From Locusta migratoria (Eukaryota > Arthropoda > Insecta > Orthoptera > Acrididae): a DNA stretch of 64,000 bases. Positions 9,897 to 19,903 of the stretch are shown here, piece after piece; positions within the stretch are counted from its first letter, which is position 1; each line of letters starts with the position of its first letter. The notes below the pieces were generated by a model. That model saw nothing but the letters and a program-made list of their open reading frames with translations. It was not told the DNA's origin and searched no databases. The DNA lies in assembly GCA_026315105.1 (NCBI GenBank), contig CM048744.1, positions 972,880,221 to 972,944,220 of the forward strand, read 5' to 3'. The position numbers were made by a program, and so were the translations under genes.

Positions 9897-11129
9897 CACA
9901 GAATAGGGAGTATACAGAAGGGAAAGCTGGAGGCGGCGCCTGTGATCTGTATGTTACCAAGCGTTGCGCTCGACGCCATATTGAAAAGCAGTAAACGCGG
10001 AACTAAAGCCACTTAGTACTTTCGCTGGAAGTGGACTTTTTACGAACTGCAACTAATCTCACCGACTTTCATATATTTTGCGCCATCTTCTTGCACCTAA
10101 TTGTAATCCAACGAAAAAAAAAATAGCCCTAAATTTTAATACAACTACGAAAATGTACAGTGGAGTCGATGATCGTTTTATTTGGTGCTTATCTCTATAA
10201 AAATTCCAAATAACGCGAAGTTATGTGTGGGAAATTAGTTATAAATAAGAAAGTAACTTTACAACTGCCAGGTTTTATTTGACACGAATAAATTCGCACA
10301 AAATATTGAGTGAGACTTAGCAGTTCAACGTGATTACACAGAAGTAATGACGTCTGGGCATGTATAAAAGTTATGTTTGTTTTAGGAGTAGCATTAATTT
10401 ACTGATCGGAGAAGGGCATATAGAGGAATCTGTCAACCACAGAGCAGGAACAGCATAAAATAATTATTCCCCTTAATCAATTTGTTTGAGTATCCGAAGA
10501 GCATTCGCTAGCACGCTACGCGTCCAATGCCGTAAGTAAAATTTTACCTGCCTACTTACGCACTATTCTTTGTAATTCATTTTATATTATTCCCTACAAC
10601 GTTAAACTTATAAAATGTAAATGTACTTCAACATTTCGATGCTGCTGAACTGCAACAACTGCAACAGCGAGAGTTATCGTCAAGAGAAGAAGCAAGGCTA
10701 CTTTTAATAATTATGCACACATTGCTCTCATTCGAAACTGATAACATTTAACTTTCACTGCACATATAGCGACGTTTTGGGAAGGTGAAGAAACTTATAT
10801 CCTTATTTGTATTCGAATTATTGCGGCAATTAGGTGCTGAACACTATCGGCCGCGTTTTCTTTTATTGCTGCTCGTAATAAAAACGGACAGCTCCAACTA
10901 CTGGCACACAGTTCTTTCTTTTCACTACACCAAATACTTGATTACTTCTATGCGATTCAGGCAGCTAAAATACTCAATTAACAAGTAAAGACGGCGCATT
11001 ACCACGCTACAGAGTAGGGAGTGACCACGCGTTTACTGCTTTTCAAGATGGCTGTTCCGCGCATGCGCACTAAATTTTGGACGACAGACTGCAGCGGGAG
11101 TTTCCTTTCTGTATACTCCTTATTCTGTG
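9897..11129 (-). mobile_element. P-superfamily (THAP-encoding) transposon, copy 2, non-autonomous
   Basis: Ends CACAGAATAGGGAGTATACA and TGTATACTCCTTATTCTGTG form clean terminal inverted repeats. The flanks are GCCTCGA (9890-9896) and GCCTTGA (11130-11136), a 7-bp target duplication with one mismatch. CA...TG ends with 7-bp duplications resemble the 1360/Hoppel and Galileo branch of the P superfamily. The THAP exon region lies on the minus strand near 10790-10880. Its start codon is ACG and the splice donor segment is deleted, so this copy cannot express the exon. Confidence 0.78.
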
Positions 11130-11354
11130 GCCTTGATTTGATGCAGACGTGTCAAGCAAACAGGCGACATGCCACGTATGTCACTTACAAGGAGACCACA
11201 TGAGTGGGTATCGGACTTTAGAATTTTTTGATTCTTCCGTTACTTGAAGTTCAGAACTGAAATAACAGTCAAAGCCATTCGACGCAACTCTCAGACATTT
11301 TCGACAAAAACGACTTTAAAGTTTTGCAGGTACATGTAACTACCAATAATTAAA

Positions 11355-11876
11355 TTATAGTTTCCAAATGATAAGCCAAGATCGCAAACTAACAATTTAT
11401 TAAGAGACGACCGGTTTCGGTGCACTATGTCACCATCATCTGGTCATATATATATATTATAATCTGGTCATCTTGTTAAAAAATGGGTATAAAATAAGAC
11501 TTGCAACATTGCACTTAGTCACTATTTTTTTTTAATTTTTTTATAGCGACTAAGTGCAATGTTGCACTTCTTATTTTATACCCAATTTTTTAACAAGATG
11601 ACCAGATTATAATAAATATATGACCAGATGATGGTGACACAGTGCACCGAAACCGGTCGTCACTTAAGAAATTGTTAGTTTGCGATCTTGGCTTGTCATT
11701 GGAACCAAAAATGTTCAAGGCTTATGGGACTTAACTACGGGGTCATCAGTCCCTAAACTTACTTACTACTTATGAACTACTTACGAACTAGGACGGCACA
11801 AATATCCATGCCCGTGCTGACCGTGACTGGAGCGCCTCAGTGACCTCGGCCACCGCGGCCGGCTCATTGGAACCAT
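11355..11876. mobile_element. Foldback element with GACCGGTTTCGG motif
   Basis: The arms 11355-11520 and 11540-11700 are near-perfect inverted copies, starting AAGCCAAGATCGCAAACTAA and ending in its complement. Both arms contain the block CCGGTTTCGGTGCAC...CATCATC, and the centre is a T-rich loop at about 11520-11540. A SINE has inserted in the right flank at 11708. No transposase. Foldbacks of this type extrude as a hairpin of about 160 bp. Confidence 0.75.
11708..11863 (-). mobile_element. tRNA-derived SINE, family A, lacking its B-box region
   Basis: Flanked by a perfect 12-bp duplication TCATTGGAACCA (11696-11707 and 11864-11875). About 35 bp spanning the B box (GGTTCGAATCC) and part of the anticodon/variable region is missing, between CATGCCCG and TGCTGACCGTG on the plus strand. 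Lacking the B box it should be poorly transcribed. Head, body and tail otherwise match the family. Confidence 0.88.
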
Positions 11877-12604
11877 TAAAACGAATTGATCGCCTCCAGA
11901 CCAGACGATGTCAGGTAATCTTGTGTAATTAAATTACTTGCGCCATGTGTCAGAGTACCTCAGGCGATGGAGTTGTGGCTTTACAACCATAGCGTCGGTG
12001 CTCAACACTCCGTTATGGGAGACTTCTTTTTTTTCGTTGTATTCAACACAGTTTAAACATCTAATGCTAATTTTACGAAAAATAAAAGTATTTTTGTTTA
12101 TTTGTGATTTTCTGTACCTCATAAAATTTGTTACCAAGGATGGTTTCAATCAAAGAAACATAACGAGTTACATTTTTTTACAGTATTGGATTCACTATTA
12201 CTTGATGACAGTTGTCCTTGATTGTTCAGTTTGTGAAAACCTACGATGCTGATTTTAGAAAGTAATCTCCATAGCTACTAATGGATTTCCAAGCAGCTGG
12301 CCCTCTCAAGCATCGTTTTAGGTGCCGACAAGTTTTTTAGCTGGAATACATACACATAAACAAAAACTGACACCACACATGCAATTAGAGATCTCAAAAT
12401 GTTTTGTATAATTGAATTTGAATTAGTTTAAATTCGTTTACATCCTCCACGAAGTCATTCCTCGCACACGAGTTCAATTGGTTGCATATCATAAGGGGAC
12501 CAAACTATCACGGTCTTTGGTTCCATTCCATTGGTAACCAGCGGAAATAAGTAAATAACAAACCACGCTGTACACGCTCTACGGAACGTTGCCGAAGTAG
12601 ATTG
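11877..12604. other. Stretch without recognised gene
   Basis: AT-rich. The 104-codon open frame at 11938-12252 has no recognisable domain and ordinary low-complexity composition. No repeat family identified. Confidence 0.5.
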
Positions 12605-12806
12605 TTCAAAATGTTCAAATGTTTGTAAAGCTTATGGGACTTAACTACGGGGTCATCAGTCCCTAAACTTACAAACTACTTATGAACTACTTACGAACTA
12701 GGACGGCACAAATATCCATGCCCTAGGGGGGATTCGAACCCCCGACCGTAGTGGCCGTGCAGATCGTGACTGAAGCGCCTCAGTCTCCTCGGCCACCGCG
12801 GCCGGC
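12605..12806 (-). mobile_element. tRNA-derived SINE, family A
   Basis: Complete element with head on the right and tail on the left, flanked by a perfect 10-bp duplication AAGTAGATTG (12595-12604 and 12807-12816). The B box reads GGTTCGAATCC in a C-run context and the body GGGACTGATGACC is intact. A few substitutions in the variable-arm region (TGCAGATCGTGACTGAAGCG) separate it from other copies. Confidence 0.92.
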
Positions 12807-12841
12807 AAGTAGATTGTGGTTTGACGTGATATGCGAGAGGT

Positions 12842-13030
12842 CAACACCACCTTGAGGCAAGGCCTCACAATAGCACGTGTTAAGTCACACGACCAAGCCC
12901 GAGGCCTACGAGAAAGACAGACCGCGAAGCGCACGGCAAGTCTCGTGTCTTTCTCGTTGGTATCGGGCCTGATCGTGTGACCTGACATAAGCTTTTGTCA
13001 CGCCTTGCCTGAAGGTGGTGTTGGCTAGAT
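12842..13030. mobile_element. Short foldback element
   Basis: CAACACCACCTTGAGGCAAG at about 12842 has its complement CTTGCCTGAAGGTGGTGTTG ending near 13024. Inward, GTCACACGACCAAGCCCG and CTACGAGAAAGAC also have inverted partners, giving arms of about 85 bp around a centre near 12930. No coding and no obvious target duplication. Confidence 0.6.
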
Positions 13031-13201
13031 CCCCTTCTGACACGAGAAAGACGACTGTGATTTTTGACGCGAATGAGGGCAATTTACTTTGTCCTTCGAC
13101 GTCATTAGATAATGTTGACGAACCCTCGTACAGTTGAATTTCCAATACCCATTGATCATAAAAATTACCATTAACTACTAAAATGATTGAATACCTACAT
13201 A

Positions 13202-13890
13202 CAGGGTGTTTCACTAAGTATGTTTGCCTCTGTAACTTATAAAATAATAGGTGACGGGAAAGTTTAATGCGGTAGGTCAACACAAGAAATGTTACACTTT
13301 CTGCGGAGCTATGAACATAGTTTATTGTATCATTTTCCAAAGAGTTACACCACAAAGATATAATTTTTTAAATGGAACAATAGTTTTTTCTATCGTGTAT
13401 TGGAGTCGTTGAAACCAGCTGCGTCCAAATCAATTTAAACTACATTCCTATCACTGTTAGTTTGGGAGCTTCAACCCTTCAAAGTTTAGGGGACAGAGAC
13501 TACGACAGCGTAGCTGACTGGCTGGTGGTCATGAGACAGTGGGCCGTGCCCCAGGGGGTAGCCACTCGGCCAGTCAGCTACGCTATCGCCGCCTCCGCCC
13601 CCGAGCTTTGTAGAGTTGTAGCTCCCAAACTAACAGTGATAGGAATGTAGTTTAAATTGATTTGGACTTAGCTGGTTTCAAGGAATCCAATGCACGATAG
13701 AAAAAAACTGTTGTTCCGTTTAAACAAATTATATCTTTGTGGTGTAACTCTTTGGAAAATGATACAATAAACTATGTTCATAGTTCCGCAGAAAGTGTAA
13801 CATTTTTTGTGTTGACCTACCGCATTAAAAATTCTCGTCACCTATTATTTTATAAGTTACAGAGGCAAACACACTGAGTGAAACGCCGTG
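13202..13890. mobile_element. Long foldback MITE, Tc1/mariner-type ends
   Basis: Starts CAGGGTGTTTCACTAAGTAT and ends with the inverse, ACACTGAGTGAAACGCCGTG. TA dinucleotides flank both sides (13200-13201, 13891-13892). The arms of about 300 bp are inverted copies, so most of the element is one palindrome with a short GC-rich centre near 13540. CAGGGTGTTTCA termini with TA targets are common in mariner-derived MITEs. There is no transposase, and the 62-codon frame at 13462 spans only the palindrome centre. Confidence 0.8.
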
Positions 13891-13904
13891 TATATGTCAG
13901 AGCA

Positions 13905-13966
13905 GGATTCGAAACATAGACTCTGTGGTTGTAAGGCCACACAACGCTAACACCTGATCTCCGCTG
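13905..13966 (-). pseudogene. tRNA-like fragment
   Basis: On the minus strand, CAGGTGTTAGCGTTGTGTGG acts as an A-box-like segment and GTTTCGAATCCTGC as a B-box-like segment. No paired acceptor stem is obvious. It is probably the head of an old SINE. Confidence 0.35.
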
Positions 13967-14175
13967 ACAAATACTGCAATTTGTTTTTATTTATTGGTAC
14001 TTACATGTACTTGCAAATCTACAACTTTGTCGAGAATTTTTTAGAGTTGCGTCGAATGTCTTGGCCGATTGTTATTTAAGTTCCGTTCTTCACATACCAT
14101 AAATATAAAGAAATTCTAAAATCCTAAACCTATGTGGTCTCCTTGTTGGATGTAGTCGTGCGCCCTACAGCTAAG

Positions 14176-14340
14176 TAGGAAGGAAGCTTAGGGTTTAACG
14201 TCCCATCGACAGGGGGGGGGGGGGGTCATTGAGAGTATGAGTCATATTGTTCTTAGTTAAGATTGGGGAAGGAAATCAGGTGTGCCCTTTGTAAAAGGAA
14301 TCATTCTGGCATTTGCCTGCAGCGTGTTAGGTGAAAAGGG
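14176..14340 (-). mobile_element. SINE family C, head-truncated copy
   Basis: Shares the tail AAGGAAGGAAG and body (TTTAACGTCCCATCGAC, GGGGAAGGAAATC, GGAATCATTC) with the complete copy at 14701-14946, but stops before the tRNA-like head. A run of about 13 G at 14212-14225 lies inside it. It lacks a promoter, so it is inert. Confidence 0.7.
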
Positions 14341-14429
14341 GCTTCCATCGCAGCTCCCTCTTTCTGTTAATAGTACTAGCCATTGAAGAAGAAGTAGATG
14401 AAGTGAATAGCCACGGAAGAATAGCCGTG

Positions 14430-14604
14430 CGCACTGAAGCGCCCTGCTAAGGTGCGGGCTGCTGTTCCACGTTGGGGGTTCGAGTCCTCCCTCGAGTATG
14501 TGTTGGCCTTAGGTTAGTTTAACTTAGTTTAAGCAGTTTGTGAGCTAGGGACTAATAACCAAGCAGTTACGTCCCATAGATTCACAAACATTTGAACATT
14601 TTTT
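14430..14604 (+). mobile_element. Diverged tRNA-derived SINE (family B-like)
   Basis: The head carries CTGCTAAGGTGCGGG and the B box GGGGGTTCGAGTCC. The body has CCTTAGGTTAGTTTAACTTA, GAGCTAGGGACTAATAACC and GTCCCATAGA. The end is CATTTGAACATTTTTT. The A-box part is degenerate and no target duplication was found, so this is an old copy. Confidence 0.75.
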
Positions 14605-14700
14605 GGTCGAAATAAATTCGTTAATCCTGTACCAAACCTAGCCTCAGTTAGTTACAACGAATCAGATAAAGGAACGCGAGTAAATAAAGAAACCACATCA

Positions 14701-14946
14701 AGGAAGGAAGGAAACTTGAGGTTTAACGTCCCGTCGATGGCTTGGTCATTAGAAACGGAGCTCACGCTCGGAGTTTGGGTAAGGATGGGGAAGGAAATCG
14801 GCCGCGCCCTTTGAAAGGAATCATCTCGGAATTTTCCTGGAGTGATTTAAGGAAATCATGAAAACCTAAATCTGGATGTCCAGAAGTTGAACCCCGTCCT
14901 CCAGATTGCGAGTGCAGTGTGTTACCACTGCGCCATTTGCTCGTTG
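14701..14946 (-). mobile_element. SINE family C, complete copy
   Basis: Flanked by a perfect 12-bp duplication GAAACCACATCA (14689-14700 and 14947-14958). On the minus strand the head GCAAATGGCGCAGTGGTAAC (A box) leads to a GGGGTTCAACTTC B box. The body contains GGGAAGGAAATCGGCCGCGC on the plus strand, and the tail is a GGAA repeat. I recall a closely similar dispersed repeat from orthopteran genomes. The tRNA of origin is not determined. Confidence 0.87.
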
Positions 14947-15047
14947 GAAACCACATCAAAACTGACGCAAATATCAGAGTCATTCAAATGTAATCACTCC
15001 AATCGACGTAGGTAATCTGTTGTCCTTCATGTGATGTTGAGAACGAC

Positions 15048-15254
15048 AGCCGCGGTGGAGTAGCCGAGCGGTCTAAGGCGCCTCGCTGTGGAGCGCGTGG
15101 TTGCTCGCTGTCGGAGGTTCGAGTCCTCCCTGGCACATGGGTGTGTGTTTGTTTGTCCGTAGGTTAGTTTCCTGGGTTTAAGTAGTTTGTAAGCTACGGA
15201 CTGATGACCACGCAGTTTGGTCCGATAGATTAAAAGACATTTGAACATTTGAAC
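15048..15254 (+). mobile_element. tRNA-derived SINE, family B
   Basis: The head GCCGCGGTGGAGTAGCCGAG with a following long variable arm is class-II tRNA-like (Leu/Ser type). The B box is GAGGTTCGAGTCC. The body is CCTAGGTTTAAGTAGTTTGT-like with GGACTGATGACCACGCAG, and the end is CATTTGAACATTTGAAC. An 8-bp duplication AGAACGAC flanks it (15040-15047, 15255-15262). Confidence 0.9.
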
Positions 15255-15423
15255 AGAACGACGGACTAGTGGGCTCAACAAACTAAAAAGATATGTAGAA
15301 ACATCAATGTATGACACAATCGAACTAAGAGGACATCCTTAGTTATGAACATTAGGAAGGCCATATAACGAGAATTAAGTCTCCTGTTTCAAGAAACTTT
15401 TCTAGAAGAGATTGTTAGTTTCC

Positions 15424-15588
15424 TACATCTACATCTACATACATACTCCGCAATTCACCGTAAGGTGCGTGGCGGAGGGTACACTGTACCACTACTAGGC
15501 ATTTCCTTTCCTGTTCCACTCCCAAATTGAACGAGGAAAAAAAAAGAATGCCTATATGCCTCCGTACGAGCCCTAATTTCTGTCCTGC
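15424..15588 (-). mobile_element. LINE 3' terminal fragment (same family as 1-640)
   Basis: Only the last coding bases (ARTEAYRHSFF) and the 3' UTR remain, ending in CATCTACATCTACATACATA on the plus strand. The fragment is severely 5'-truncated, as is common for LINE insertions. The longer open frame to 15757 is non-LINE sequence read through by chance. Confidence 0.85.
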
Positions 15589-15589
15589 C

Positions 15590-16068
15590 GAAATAACGGC
15601 TGACGTTGATGCCTGCATACCAGTGAGTTATTTGAATGCGAAGATTCGTTTTGTACTTTGAATTTTTCAATGTGGCTTCCCTGCGTTGCCTGTTTTTCGG
15701 CACTGTATACTCAGCTGGCGATGCCGGGCAGTTTGCTGTGATGAAGCAGTTGGCCATATTGATTGTGTTTTAGAGTTACGGGGCTCAATCCCTTATAGAG
15801 GTGTTAGGTGACATGTGTTGGTGGTGTAGCTGGGGCAGCATCAGCAGCAGCCACTGGGGACGTGTGGGCCGTGTCCACTGTGAGCGAGCCTCTCTGGGGA
15901 AATCTGAGGCGCGGCTGGCGTCTGGGGAGCGCTGGCCACGCACTACACGCCACACTACACTACACACTACACTGTGCACTGGCTGCCCACTGCAGCTCAC
16001 CTGTCATCTCATTATGCTCTTTACTCGTCACACAAGCTTTTTCCCCTTATCTGTCTTTTATATAATCT
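15590..16068. other. Low-repeat stretch with CACTACA microsatellite
   Basis: Contains a degenerate (CACTACA)n run at about 15935-15975. The overlapping frames at 15785-16073 are Thr/His-rich translations of this repeat on both strands, with no domain. Otherwise no feature recognised. Confidence 0.5.
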
Positions 16069-16080
16069 ACTAGCTGAAAC

Positions 16081-16277
16081 CGGCCGCGGTGGCCGAGGGG
16101 ACTGAGGCGCTCCAGTCACGGTCTGCACGGCGACTGCGGTCGGGGGTTCGAATCCCCCCTCGGGCATGGATATTTGTGCCGTCCTTAGTTGTAAGTAGTT
16201 CATAAGTAGTTTGAAAGTTTAGGGACTGATGACCCCGTAGTTAAGTCCCATAGACTCTACAAACATAAAAAAACATT
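16081..16277 (+). mobile_element. tRNA-derived SINE, family A
   Basis: Complete plus-strand copy: head CGGCCGCGGTGGCCGAGGGG, B box GGGGGTTCGAATCC, body GGGACTGATGACCCCGTAG, A-rich end. Flanks are ACTAGCTGAAAC (16069-16080) and ACTAGCTGGAAAC (16278-16290), a 12-13 bp duplication with one indel. It is useful as the family reference because head and tail are both intact. Confidence 0.92.
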
Positions 16278-17337
16278 ACTAGCTGGAAACACGGCGTTGC
16301 CCGGGTATTTATTTATTTATTCCTACCAGTTTTCATTTGTATAAGGGATTTATGTCTGTAAAATTCCTTGCGGATACTATTAGTAGTAAAGAAGTAATAG
16401 ATTAAAACTTGATGCGTGAAGGGACGGTTTTCCATGCACATTTATTTTCACGTTCTCATATTTCATGAACTACGTGTCACACGGTCATACAATGTAGAAG
16501 GTACACTCAACTAAATGCGTTTATACTGTCTGTAAAATTTCCTGTCGCTACAATTTGTAGTATTCAAATTATAAATTGTAACGTCATACCGAAAGCCGTA
16601 GTTTTACCCCATAAACAGCTGAAAAGTAGTAAGCGAGAAACATTTTTTCCTTTCCTCATTTTGCTGTGGTTGCCAGCTGAAAATGTTTAATAAAGGTTTG
16701 AAATTATGTTTAAAGTTTGTTGTAAGTCGCTAAGTACTGTCATTCTCATACAGTGTATTTCGAAAGTCTCGTCGCATTATATGGCATTTGTTGCGATTTC
16801 TATTGGTTATGACCTAATATCTTTTGAACCATGTGCCGTGTGTGATTCTTAACCACGCAGCAATTGTTACCTCACGGTAAGGAATGTATGTACCAAATTT
16901 GGTTGAAATCGGCCCAGTGGTGTAGGAGAAAATGAGCAGCTTTGTCGCAAAATGCAGCAGTTTTTCGCGCATCTCATTGTTTATGACGTCATATCTCGTG
17001 AACTACGTATCATATCTGATTCTTACACTTACGGCAACCGCTCTCATGGATTGAAGCTTACTTGTACATAATTTCATAAAGATTGGAACAAAACTGTAGA
17101 TTTGTATGCAACACGTACAAATATACGGACACACTGCTTTATATATTAGACGATGACATTACAGCTCAGTCAGTGATTGTACAAACATCGCTAAGCTGTC
17201 AAAAAAACTGTCAAAACACTTGTATGATGTACAAGAACGATACTTCACGATGTTCACTACTAACAGCGATAAATAGTCAAATAATCATGACAGCAAATAA
17301 GACGACGACGTTACAAGAAAGTAAAGATTAATAAACC
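16278..17337. repeat. Unclassified dispersed-repeat-like sequence
   Basis: Begins CTAGCTGGAAACACGGCGTT then GCCCGGGTATTTATTTA. Phrases such as ACCAAATTTGGTTGAAATCG (16895) and CATATCTCGTGAACTACG (about 16990) occur in many arthropod transposon internal regions. No coding frame recognised. The 82-codon frame at 17083 shows no domain. Confidence 0.35.
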
Positions 17338-17400
17338 TGAAGATGGCAATTGTGCTGAAACAGGCCTGTCGTAATTAATAAATAATTGTTTATATAATAA
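17338..17400 (+). other. Hammerhead-like motif, degenerate
   Basis: CTGAAGATGGCAATTGTGCT then GAAACAGG, followed by GTCGTAATTAATAAATAA. It resembles the motif at 39023 and 38851, with CTGAAGA in place of CTGATGA. A stem is possible through GGCA/TGCT only in part. Confidence 0.3.
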
Positions 17401-17703
17401 TGGAAAGTGCAGGTTGGAATTAATAATATAGTAAGGACAGTTTACAACTCACCGCGAAGACGTGGCGACGAGCTGCGACAGGCACATACAAAAGACACAC
17501 ACATACAACACTTTCGGCTATCGGCCATGGCCTTCTTCAGAAAATAGAACACTCACGCAATCACACAACACAGTCATACAACCATCACCTCCGGCTGCCG
17601 CACTTCGAATCACGCTCTGCGGTGAATCGGGGACGGGAGGGGAGAGAGGATACGTAACCTTCCTAGCTCTTTACTCACACGAAGTGGTGAGTGCTATCGA
17701 CAC

Positions 17704-19855
17704 GTTATTTATTTATTTATTTTTTATTTGTTTTTTCTGTTCCATAGGACCCACTTGAGGAGTAAGACTCCATGGTCATGGTCATGGAACATTGTTACAC
17801 AAGAATGGTAATAGAAAAATTTTAAGTAGTCCTTTGCACACGACAATCTTAAGACAAAGTGAAAAGAATCAATAAAGAAAAAAATGAATTAGCTTAATTA
17901 TTTAACTTTTCTAGGAGTTCCTCGACAGAATAAAAGGAGTGAGCCACGAGGTAACTCTTCAATTTAGATTTGAAAGAATGTGGATTAGTGCTAAGATTCT
18001 TTAGTTCTTGTGGCAGCTTATTGAAAATGGATGCCGCAGAATACTGCACCCCTTTCTGCACAAGTGTCAAGGTGGTATGGTGCAAATGTAGATTAGACAT
18101 CTGTCTAGTATTCACCGAGTGAAAGCTACTAACTCGTGGGAATAAGCTGATATTATTAACAACAAACGACATTATAGAAAAAACGTATTGTGACGCCAGA
18201 GTCAAAATTCCCAGACTACTGAAAAGGGGTCGACATGACGTTCGCGAACTTACACCAGATATTGCTCGAACCGCCCGTTTTTGAGCCAGAAATATCCTTT
18301 TTGCATCAGGCGAGTTACCCCAAAAAACAATGCCGTACGTCATAAGTGAGTGAAAGTAAGCGAAATAGACTACTTTTCGTGTTGAAAAATCACTTATCTC
18401 AGATATTGTTCTAATGGTAAATATAGCAGAATTTAGTTTTGGAACAAGATCCTGAACATGGGCTTTCCATGACAGCTTACTGTCTATATGAACACCTAGA
18501 AATTTGACCTGTTCAGTCTCACTTATCACATGCCCATTATGTGTAATCATAATGTCAGATTTCGTCAAATTATGTGTTAGAAATTGTAAAAACTGAGTTT
18601 TACTGTGATTTAACATCAACTTGTTTTCTATTAGCCATGAACTTATCTCTTGAACTGCATTATTTGATATTGTGTCAATATTACGAGCGACATCCTTCAC
18701 TACCAAGCTGGTATCATCAGCAAACAAAAATATACTCGAAGGCATATTATTTATATAAATAAGAAACAGAAATGGTCCCAACACAGACCCCTGGGGCACC
18801 CCATACTTAATTGTGCCCCATTGGGATTGCACGTCATAGGCATTTTCTACACTGCGGAGAATTACCTTCTGTTGTCTATTATCAAAGTAAGAGGTGAACC
18901 AGTTGTGGGCTACTCCCCGTATTCCATAATGTTCAAACTTCTGCAACAATATTTTGTGATCAACACAATCAAACGCTTTTGTTAAATCAAAGAAGACGCC
19001 TAATGTCCGTAGCCTCTTATTTAACCCATCAAGTGCCTCACAGAGAAACGAAAATATAGAATTTTCAGTCGTTAAACCACTTCTAAAACCAAACTGTACG
19101 TTTGACAGGAAATTATGTGAACTGAAATGATCAATTAATCTTGAATATACAGCCTTTTCAATAACTTTGGAAAAAACCGATGGCATAGAAATAGGTCTAT
19201 AGTTGTCTACATTATCCCTTTCTCCTTTTTTATAAAGCGGTTTCACTACTGAGTACTTTAATCTGTTAGGAAACTGACCATTCTGAAAGGAAAAATTACA
19301 AATATGGCTTAGTACTGGGCTAACATATGGAGAACAGTACTTTAGAATTCTGCTAGATACCCCATCATATCCACAAGAGTCCTTAGTCTTTAGTGATTTA
19401 ATTATTGACTCAATCTCACCTATGGAAGTATCATGAAGGATCATTTCAGGTAACAGCCTCGGAAAGGCATTTTCTAAAAACGTTATATGATTACCTGTAG
19501 AAACTAGAGTTTTGTTTAGTTCCTCTACTACATTCAGAAAGTGATTATTGAATATTGCACATATATCTAACTTGTCAGTAACAGAAACATTCCTACTACG
19601 CACTGACATATCTTCTACCTGCTGCTCCTGACCAGACACTTTCTTCACGACTGACCAGATAGTTTTAATTTTATCTCGAGAGTTTGCTATTCTTTTTGCG
19701 TACCACATACTTTTTTCATTCTTAATGACATTTTTCAGAACCTTACAGTACTGTTTGTAATGAGCTACTGCATCTTCATTCTGACTGCTTATCTCAAATC
19801 CATTCCATATGTCTAGATTTTCGTAAGGCTTTTCACACTGAGGCATCAGCAACGG
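17704..19855 (-). mobile_element. Jockey/CR1-group LINE, 5'-truncated, with intact RT
   Basis: Minus-strand element whose 3' end is an (AAATA)n tail at about 17705-17730 on the plus strand. It retains the whole reverse transcriptase and connection region but no endonuclease. It lies inside a different plus-strand LINE. Its 5' edge abuts a SINE-like fragment at 19855-19903, which suggests template switching during integration. Confidence 0.85.
17894..19846 (-). CDS. Reverse transcriptase of non-LTR retrotransposon (partial ORF2)
   Basis: The longest uninterrupted frame of the window. In order: KSLKTKDSCGYDGVSSRILK, LYKKGERDNVDNYRPISMPS (fingers), FLSNVQFGFRSGLTTENSIF, FFDLTKAFDCVDHKILLQKF (motif A with Asp), YGVPQGSVLGPFLFLIYINN (motif B), FADDTSLVV (motif C with both catalytic Asp), then KTQFLQF and VKFLGVHIDSKLSWKAHV. 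The family reverse-transcribes its own RNA at a nicked target. The frame runs on upstream to 20017, but those codons are antisense to the neighbouring LINE and SINE-like sequence, so I start at the Met of MPQCEKPYEN. The endonuclease domain is missing, so it cannot be autonomous. Confidence 0.85.
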   Translation of the reverse strand: MPQCEKPYENLDIWNGFEISSQNEDAVAHYKQYCKVLKNVIKNEKSMWYAKRIANSRDKIKTIWSVVKKVSGQEQQVEDMSVRSRNVSVTDKLDICAIFNNHFLNVVEELNKTLVSTGNHITFLENAFPRLLPEMILHDTSIGEIESIIKSLKTKDSCGYDGVSSRILKYCSPYVSPVLSHICNFSFQNGQFPNRLKYSVVKPLYKKGERDNVDNYRPISMPSVFSKVIEKAVYSRLIDHFSSHNFLSNVQFGFRSGLTTENSIFSFLCEALDGLNKRLRTLGVFFDLTKAFDCVDHKILLQKFEHYGIRGVAHNWFTSYFDNRQQKVILRSVENAYDVQSQWGTIKYGVPQGSVLGPFLFLIYINNMPSSIFLFADDTSLVVKDVARNIDTISNNAVQEISSWLIENKLMLNHSKTQFLQFLTHNLTKSDIMITHNGHVISETEQVKFLGVHIDSKLSWKAHVQDLVPKLNSAIFTIRTISEISDFSTRKVVYFAYFHSLMTYGIVFWGNSPDAKRIFLAQKRAVRAISGVSSRTSCRPLFSSLGILTLASQYVFSIMSFVVNNISLFPRVSSFHSVNTRQMSNLHLHHTTLTLVQKGVQYSAASIFNKLPQELKNLSTNPHSFKSKLKSYLVAHSFYSVEELLEKLNN

Positions 19856-19903
19856 ACTGGGCGGTCGCTCCCGTCGGAAATTGGAGTCCTCCCTCCTTGA
19901 ACA
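19855..19903 (+). other. Fragment resembling SINE family B head
   Basis: GGCGGTCGCTCCCGTCGGAA then ATTGGAGTCCTCCCTCC aligns with the anticodon-to-B-box part of the family B SINE (GTTGCTCGCTGTCGGAGG..., GAGTCCTCCCTGG). It sits exactly at the 5' junction of the minus-strand LINE. Confidence 0.4.

Noticed and set aside
13462..13650. 62-codon frame
   Set aside because: Lies across the centre of the 689-bp palindrome and is a by-product of it.
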